NCBI GenBank assembly: GCA_021827225.1
Contig: JAKAXG010000159.1
Span: 1 to 8,385 of the forward strand
Origin: Actinomycetes bacterium
GTDB lineage: Bacteria > Actinomycetota > Acidimicrobiia > Acidimicrobiales > Palsa-688
Direction: 5' to 3'
Length of the DNA stretch: 8,385 nucleotides
Made by a program: the position numbers and the translations under genes. Numbering within the stretch: the first letter of the stretch is position 1; every line of letters starts with the position of its first letter. The notes beneath the pieces were generated by a model. That model was not told the origin of the DNA, did not search any database, and was given only the letters and a program-made list of their open reading frames with translations. Positions 6,422 through 8,385 of the stretch are shown here, piece by piece.

Positions 6422-7279
6422 ATGGCCTTGACCACCACCGGTACCCAGCCGGCCCGGTCCGCCGGGTGGGAGGACCACCCGCCCCGCATGGGCTTCTTCA
6501 CCGACACCTCCATATGCATCGGCTGCAAGGCGTGCGAGGTGGCCTGCAAGGAGTGGAACCACGTCCCCGACGACGGGCTCAACTTCACCGGCATGTCGTT
6601 CGACAACAGCGTCGGCCTGGGCGCCGACACCTGGCGGCACGTGGCGTTCATCGAGCAGCGCAAGCCGCTCGGCGGCCAGGACGCCATGGTCGAACACGAG
6701 GGGGCCGGCGGGACCGACCTGCGGTGGCTGATGGCCTCCGACGTGTGCAAGCACTGCACCGACGCCGCCTGCCTGGACGTGTGCCCGACCGGGGCGCTGT
6801 TCCGGACCGAGTTCGGCACCGTGGTCGTACAGGAGGACGTGTGCAACGGGTGCGGCTACTGCGTGCCGGCCTGCCCGTACGGGGTCATAGACCAGCGCAA
6901 GGACGACGGGCGGGTGTGGAAGTGCACCCTCTGCTACGACCGCCTGCAGGTGGGGATGGAGCCGGCGTGCGCCAAGGCCTGCCCGACCAACTCCATCCAG
7001 TTCGGGGCCCTCGACGAGCTGCGGGCCCGCGCGGACAGGCGGGTGGCCCAGCTGCACGAGGCCGGCGTCACCGACGCCCGCCTCTACGGAAGGGACCCCG
7101 ACGACGGGGTGGGGGGCACGGGGGCGTTCTTCCTCCTGCTCGACGAGCCCGAGGTGTACGGCCTGCCCCCGGACCCGGTGGTCACCACCCGGGACCTGGG
7201 CTCCATGTGGAAGCGGGCGGCGGTGGCCGCCGCCGGGATCGTGGCCGGGGTGGTCATCTCGACCCTGGGAGGCAGGTAG
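6422..7279 (+). CDS. fdhB: Formate dehydrogenase iron-sulfur (beta) subunit
   Basis: A 285-residue electron-transfer protein that should carry electrons from FdhA to the membrane subunit. Four cysteine groups are clear and fit four [4Fe-4S] clusters of the FdnH/DmsB/NrfC family: C32-x2-C35-x2-C38-x3-C42; C109-x2-C112-x4-C117-x3-C121; C141-x2-C144-x2-C147-x3-C151; and C168-x2-C171-x11-C183-x3-C187. All sixteen cysteines are present. After a polar stretch, residues about 263-282 form a single hydrophobic helix preceded by MWKR, matching the C-terminal anchor helix of E. coli FdnH. The ATG directly follows the fdhA stop with no gap (TAGATG), and GGAG lies 6 bases upstream, giving tight coupling. 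No signal peptide is present, consistent with a cytoplasmic complex anchored to the membrane. Confidence 0.95.
   Translation: MALTTTGTQPARSAGWEDHPPRMGFFTDTSICIGCKACEVACKEWNHVPDDGLNFTGMSFDNSVGLGADTWRHVAFIEQRKPLGGQDAMVEHEGAGGTDLRWLMASDVCKHCTDAACLDVCPTGALFRTEFGTVVVQEDVCNGCGYCVPACPYGVIDQRKDDGRVWKCTLCYDRLQVGMEPACAKACPTNSIQFGALDELRARADRRVAQLHEAGVTDARLYGRDPDDGVGGTGAFFLLLDEPEVYGLPPDPVVTTRDLGSMWKRAAVAAAGIVAGVVISTLGGR
7267..7272 (+). promoter_or_regulatory. Shine-Dalgarno site for the NrfD-type subunit
   Basis: GGGAGG within the end of fdhB lies 9 bases before ATG 7282. It fixes the start of the membrane subunit, whose reading frame is otherwise open far upstream as an out-of-frame reading of the preceding genes. 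Confidence 0.6.
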
Positions 7280-7281
7280 CG

Positions 7282-8307
7282 ATGGGGCTGTCCGACGTGA
7301 CCAAGGAGGGGCTGGTCCATGTCCGCCCCGACCGGGAGGCCATCATCGGCGCCAACGCCGGCGGCTCCGGCATCAGGCGGCGCAAGCACACCGAGTCGGT
7401 CGTGCCCGAGCCGGAGTTCCGCTCCTATTACGGCCTGCCGGTGCTCAACAAGCCGACCTGGGAGCCGCTCGACATCGCCGGCTACCTGTTCCTCGGCGGC
7501 CTGGCCGGGTCCTCGTCGACCCTGGCCGCCGCGGCCGAGGCGACCGGCCGCCCGGGCCTGGCCCGCCCGCTCAGGTACGGGGCGGCCGGGGCCATCGGCT
7601 TGTCCCTGGTGGCCCTGGTGCACGACCTGGGCCGGCCGGGCCGGTTCTACAACATGCTGCGGGTCTTCAAGCCGACCTCGCCGATGAGCGTCGGCTCGTG
7701 GATCCTCTCGGTCTACGGGCCGTCCGCGTTCGCGGCGGCCGGACTGCAGCTGCTCCCCGGGACGGCGGCCCGCCGGCTGTCGAGGGCGGCGACCGTGGTG
7801 GCGGCGGTGACCGGCCCGGCGGTGGCCACCTATACCGCGGTGCTGGTGTCCGACACGGCCGTCCCGGCCTGGCACGGCGGGCACAAGGAGATGCCGTTCC
7901 TGTTCGCCGGGTCCGCCTGCAGCGCCGGCGCCGGCCTGGGTCTGCTGGCCGCCCCGGTCGCGGAGGCCGGCCCGGCCCGCCGGCTGGGCCCGGTGGCCGC
8001 CCTGGTGGAACTCGGGGTGGGGCGCTACATGCGCGCCCGGATGGGCCTGCCGGCGGAGGCCTACGAGCAGGGCCGGGCGGGGAAGCTCATGAAGGCGGCC
8101 GAGGCGGTGACCGCGGCGGGGGCGGTGGGCGCGGTGGCCGGCCGGCGCAGCCGGCTGCTGTCGGCCGTATCGGGAGGGATGCTCATCGCCGGGTCCGCCC
8201 TCACCCGCTTCGGCATCTTCCACGCCGGAGTGCAGTCCGCGGAGGACCCGAAATACACGGTCAAGCCGCAGCGGGACCGGATCGGTGAGGTGGCCGGCCC
8301 GGCCTGA
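7282..8307 (+). CDS. nrfD: NrfD/PsrC-type membrane subunit of formate dehydrogenase
   Basis: A 341-residue polytopic membrane protein of the NrfD/polysulfide reductase C family, which binds quinone or quinol without haem. The first 60 residues are soluble and probably cytoplasmic, ending in a YYGLPVLNKPTWEPLD segment. About seven or eight hydrophobic segments follow: 64-85, 98-115, 137-158, 167-190, 204-224, 234-246 (weak), 272-287 and 294-314. The signature LVHDLGRPGRFYNML followed by FKPTSPMSVGSW (about 112-140) is the NrfD/PsrC hallmark, with Asp115 and Arg118 near the proposed quinone site. The tail has SAEDPKYTVKPQRDR. It replaces the dihaem cytochrome b (FdnI) used with FDH-N in E. coli, so electrons are expected to go to or from the quinone pool directly. 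The start is two bases after the fdhB stop and it is the last gene of the operon seen here. Confidence 0.92.
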   Translation: MGLSDVTKEGLVHVRPDREAIIGANAGGSGIRRRKHTESVVPEPEFRSYYGLPVLNKPTWEPLDIAGYLFLGGLAGSSSTLAAAAEATGRPGLARPLRYGAAGAIGLSLVALVHDLGRPGRFYNMLRVFKPTSPMSVGSWILSVYGPSAFAAAGLQLLPGTAARRLSRAATVVAAVTGPAVATYTAVLVSDTAVPAWHGGHKEMPFLFAGSACSAGAGLGLLAAPVAEAGPARRLGPVAALVELGVGRYMRARMGLPAEAYEQGRAGKLMKAAEAVTAAGAVGAVAGRRSRLLSAVSGGMLIAGSALTRFGIFHAGVQSAEDPKYTVKPQRDRIGEVAGPA

Positions 8308-8385
8308 ACGGGCACACTTCGTCACCGATTTCCCCATACATCCCGGTTTGGGCTAATAATTGGGCCCACTTCATTCAGCCTGGGG
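8308..8385. other. Non-coding tail with AT-rich island after the formate dehydrogenase operon
   Basis: These 78 bases hold no open reading frame of note. They are markedly less GC-rich than the genes and contain GGGCTAATAATTGGGCCC around 8350-8367. TGGGC at 8349-8353 can pair with GCCCA at 8364-8368 over a ten-base loop. This is a weak hairpin without a T-tract, so a terminator is not convincing; the TAATAAT stretch could equally be a -10 region for a gene beyond the right edge. Confidence 0.3.

Noticed and set aside
4435..7281. Long open frame upstream of and continuous with nrfD
   Set aside because: This part runs through fdhA and fdhB in another frame and reads as Arg/Gly/Pro-rich low-complexity sequence; recognisable protein starts only at ATG 7282 with a good ribosome-binding site.
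7084..8337. A 417-codon open frame on the minus strand opposite nrfD
   Set aside because: Antisense shadow of nrfD; composition is Arg/Gly/His-rich, and no ribosome-binding site or family pattern was seen.
8349..8368. Rho-independent terminator after nrfD
   Set aside because: The stem has only five pairs with a ten-base loop and no following T-tract.

Overview
The window is very GC-rich, with C/G-rich third codon positions, GTG starts and tight ATGA/GTGA stop-start overlaps. This and the style of the formate dehydrogenase genes point to a high-GC Gram-positive (Actinomycetota); the class cannot be fixed from the sequence. No RNA gene, insertion sequence, CRISPR array or phage gene was seen.

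Left part (1-2723, minus strand): an operon for a multisubunit Mrp/Mnh-type cation/proton antiporter module, read right to left in the order mrpE, mrpF, mrpG, a free-standing MrpA C-terminal domain (MbhD/DUF4040), an MbhE-MrpB fusion, mrpC, and the first 73 codons of mrpD, cut by the window edge. Adjacent genes overlap by 1-4 bases at every junction except mrpC-mrpD, so the operon is probably translationally coupled. This order (E-F-G-[A C-terminus]-B-C-D, with no full-length mrpA) is that of archaeal-type Mrp modules and of the sodium module of membrane-bound hydrogenases (Mbh), not the classical Bacillus mrpABCDEFG order.

Middle (2724-2846): a 123-base divergent intergenic region serving both operons. 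It holds a 17-base imperfect inverted repeat centred on TATA that may be a promoter or operator.

Right part (2847-8307, plus strand): a four-gene formate dehydrogenase operon. It has a small helix-turn-helix-like protein of unknown function, a 1084-residue FdnG-type catalytic subunit with cysteine in place of selenocysteine, a four-cluster [4Fe-4S] electron-transfer subunit with one C-terminal membrane helix, and an NrfD/PsrC-type integral membrane subunit. The catalytic subunit has no Tat signal, so the enzyme probably faces the cytoplasm, anchored by the beta and NrfD subunits, and exchanges electrons with the quinone pool. The last 78 bases carry no gene but include a small AT-rich island.

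Taken together, a formate-oxidising (or CO2-reducing) membrane complex sits head to head with a sodium/proton antiporter module of Mbh-like architecture. Coupling of formate redox chemistry to ion translocation is an attractive inference, but no hydrogenase or complex I-like redox gene is visible inside the window; any such genes would lie beyond the left edge.
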